Assembly (NCBI GenBank): GCA_963841455.1
Contig: CAWJCU010000016.1
Location: 1-9,478, forward strand
DNA: 9,478 nucleotides
Direction: 5' to 3'
Origin: JAWVFM01 sp963841455
GTDB taxonomy: Bacteria > Actinomycetota > Thermoleophilia > Solirubrobacterales > 70-9
Within the stretch, counting starts at the first letter, position 1. Every line of letters starts with the position of its first letter. The notes beneath the pieces are model-generated. The model worked only from the letters and a program-made list of their open reading frames with translations, had not been told where the DNA came from and searched no databases. The translations under genes and the position numbers were made by a program. Shown in pieces: positions 8,226-9,478 of this stretch.

Positions 8226-8883
8226 CCCGGCCGCCGTCAAGGCCCCCGTCCTCGGCAAGCAATCGAAGGCTGACCTTCCGAAGGATGTCTTCAACGAGCC
8301 CTTCCACCGCGCGCTCGTCTACGAGGCGGCCCGCGCCGAGGCGGCGTCGCACCGCCGCGGCACCGCGTCGACGCTCGGGCGCGGCGAGGTCTCGATGACC
8401 GGGGCGAAGGCATGGCGGCAGAAGGGCACCGGCCGCGCCCGCGTTGGCGCGCTCAGCGTCCCGCACCGCCGCGGCGGCGGTGTGGCGTTCGGCCCGAAGC
8501 CGCGCCACCACATCGTCAAGGTGAATCGCAAAGCTCGCCGCCGGGCGCTTCGCGGGGCCCTCTCCGTGCACGCCGAGCGAGGCTCGATCGCGGTGGTCGA
8601 CGCGGCCGGCTTCGACGCGCCGGCGACAAAGACGGCGGCACAGCTCCTCGGCAAATGGGGCGCCAAGGGCCCGACGCTGGTGGTCGTCGACGCCGAGGAG
8701 ACGGCATTGATGAAGAGCTTCCGCAACATCCCCCGGGTGAGCGTGCTGCCCGCAAGCGCTGCCGGCGTCGCCGACGTGCTGGGCCACGCTTCGCTCGTGG
8801 TGTCCGAGAAGGCGCTCGAGACGCTCGAGTCGCGAGCGGCCGAAGTCAAGCGCTCCGGCGGGGAGGCGTCCGATGGATCCTAG
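8218..8883 (+). CDS. rplD: 50S ribosomal protein L4
   Basis: L4 binds 23S rRNA, and its long loop lines the polypeptide exit tunnel near the macrolide site; in some bacteria it also represses its own operon. Starting at ATG 8218, which overlaps the rplC stop by eight bases, it has 221 residues, somewhat longer than the roughly 200 of E. coli L4. The conserved loop WRQKGTGRAR (66-75) and the following VPHRRGGGVAFGP are intact, with no deletion or substitution that obviously suggests macrolide resistance. The last 15-20 residues (ESRAAEVKRSGGEASDGS) look like a non-conserved charged tail. An upstream TTG at 8203 is in frame but would only add five residues. Confidence 0.96.
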   Translation: MASPAAVKAPVLGKQSKADLPKDVFNEPFHRALVYEAARAEAASHRRGTASTLGRGEVSMTGAKAWRQKGTGRARVGALSVPHRRGGGVAFGPKPRHHIVKVNRKARRRALRGALSVHAERGSIAVVDAAGFDAPATKTAAQLLGKWGAKGPTLVVVDAEETALMKSFRNIPRVSVLPASAAGVADVLGHASLVVSEKALETLESRAAEVKRSGGEASDGS

Positions 8884-9169
8884 GCAGGTGATCCTCGAGC
8901 CGGTCGTCTCCGAGAAGAGCTACGCGCTGATGGCCGACGCCAAGTACACGTTCCGCGTCGACGACCGCGCCCACAAGACGCAGATCGCCGACGCGGTCGA
9001 GCGGGTCTTCGGCGTGTCCGTCGTCGAGGTGCGGACCTCGAAGGTCAGGGCGAAGCCGAAGCGCCGCGGCCTGCACAGCGGGCGCACCCGCTCATGGAAG
9101 AAGGCGATCGTCCAGCTCGCGCCGGGCGACCGGATCGAGCTGTTCGAGGGCGCGGCGGTGGCGGAGTAA
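8873..9169 (+). CDS. rplW: 50S ribosomal protein L23
   Basis: L23 sits beside the exit of the ribosomal tunnel and is the docking point for trigger factor and the signal recognition particle. The 98-residue product is full length, with VSEKSY near the N-terminus, YTFRVDDRAHKTQI, the basic KRRG segment, WKKAIVQL and an FEG near the end. ATG 8873 is set by GGGAGG at 8861-8866, six bases upstream. Both lie inside the end of rplD, giving an 11-base overlap and probable translational coupling. Confidence 0.96.
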   Translation: MDPRQVILEPVVSEKSYALMADAKYTFRVDDRAHKTQIADAVERVFGVSVVEVRTSKVRAKPKRRGLHSGRTRSWKKAIVQLAPGDRIELFEGAAVAE

Positions 9170-9478
9170 TGGCCTTCCGAAAGACGAAGCCGACCAGCCC
9201 GGGGCGCCGGTTCGCCACCTACCAGACCCGCGACGAGGTCTCGGCGAAGCCACCCCACAAGCCGCTGACGAAGGGTGCCTCCAAGAGCGGCGGGCGCAAC
9301 ACCCACGGCCGCGTCACCGCGCGCCATCGCGGCGGAGGAGCGAAGCGCCGCTACCGCGAGATCGACTTCAAGCGCCGCCGCGACGGGGTGACCGCGCGGG
9401 TGGCGAGCGTCGAATACGACCCAAACCGCACCTGCTACATCGCGCTCCTCCACTACCTGGACGGGCACAAGGGCTACG
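9169..9478 (+). CDS. rplB: 50S ribosomal protein L2, N-terminal part (cut by window end)
   Basis: L2 is a core 23S rRNA-binding protein required for subunit association and peptidyl-transferase function. Only the first 103 codons are present, and the frame is open to the end of the window. The N-terminus MAFRKTKPTSPGRRFATYQT, then KSGGRNTHGRVTARHRGGGA, KRRYREIDFKR and VASVEYDPNRTCYIALLHY are diagnostic. The ATG shares its first base with the rplW stop (TAATG), and GGAG at 9162-9165 is close upstream. The catalytically important C-terminal half lies outside. Confidence 0.96.
   Translation, partial: MAFRKTKPTSPGRRFATYQTRDEVSAKPPHKPLTKGASKSGGRNTHGRVTARHRGGGAKRRYREIDFKRRRDGVTARVASVEYDPNRTCYIALLHYLDGHKGY

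Noticed and set aside
8413..8442. Possible macrolide-resistance change in the L4 loop
   Set aside because: The loop WRQKGTGRAR matches the normal family sequence.

Overview
The window is high-GC DNA whose most likely source is an actinobacterium of the Thermoleophilia (Solirubrobacterales-like). This is inferred from three things: the high GC, GTG/TTG starts, and a secreted protein opening with the 'YANVMATLAVFIALGGGAYA' type of signal sequence, which I associate with that group. No taxonomic search was possible.

The window falls into three blocks. Left (about 160-2000, + strand) are two adjacent genes for secreted proteins. The first alternates three short collagen-like Gly-X-Y blocks with three copies of a small two-cysteine domain. 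The second has a signal sequence, a linker and one more copy of the same domain, but is split by a frameshift at a GGTGGC repeat. Middle (2041-3575, - strand) are two unrecognised membrane proteins that overlap by four bases (GTGA). They share topology and two motifs, and look like an old tandem duplication.

Right (3600-9478, + strand) is translation machinery: fusA (EF-G), tuf (EF-Tu), then the start of the S10 operon, rpsJ-rplC-rplD-rplW-rplB, with rplB cut by the window end. The two elongation-factor genes are separated from the S10 operon by two consecutive hairpins, each followed by TTT. From rplC to rplB the genes abut or overlap, consistent with one coupled transcript.

The least ordinary part is 3578-3808, the divergent region between the membrane pair and fusA. 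It holds an extended -10 box facing fusA that also reads as a -10 on the other strand. It also has a GC hairpin over the membrane gene's ribosome-binding site, and a roughly 120-nt leader ending in a clear intrinsic terminator before fusA. A repeated TTTCGGGC in the leader could form a competing (antiterminator) stem. The usual rpsL-rpsG pair is absent upstream of fusA, so this unit appears to have its own control region. I saw no mobile element, CRISPR array, tRNA or rRNA, and no clearly novel defence-type system.
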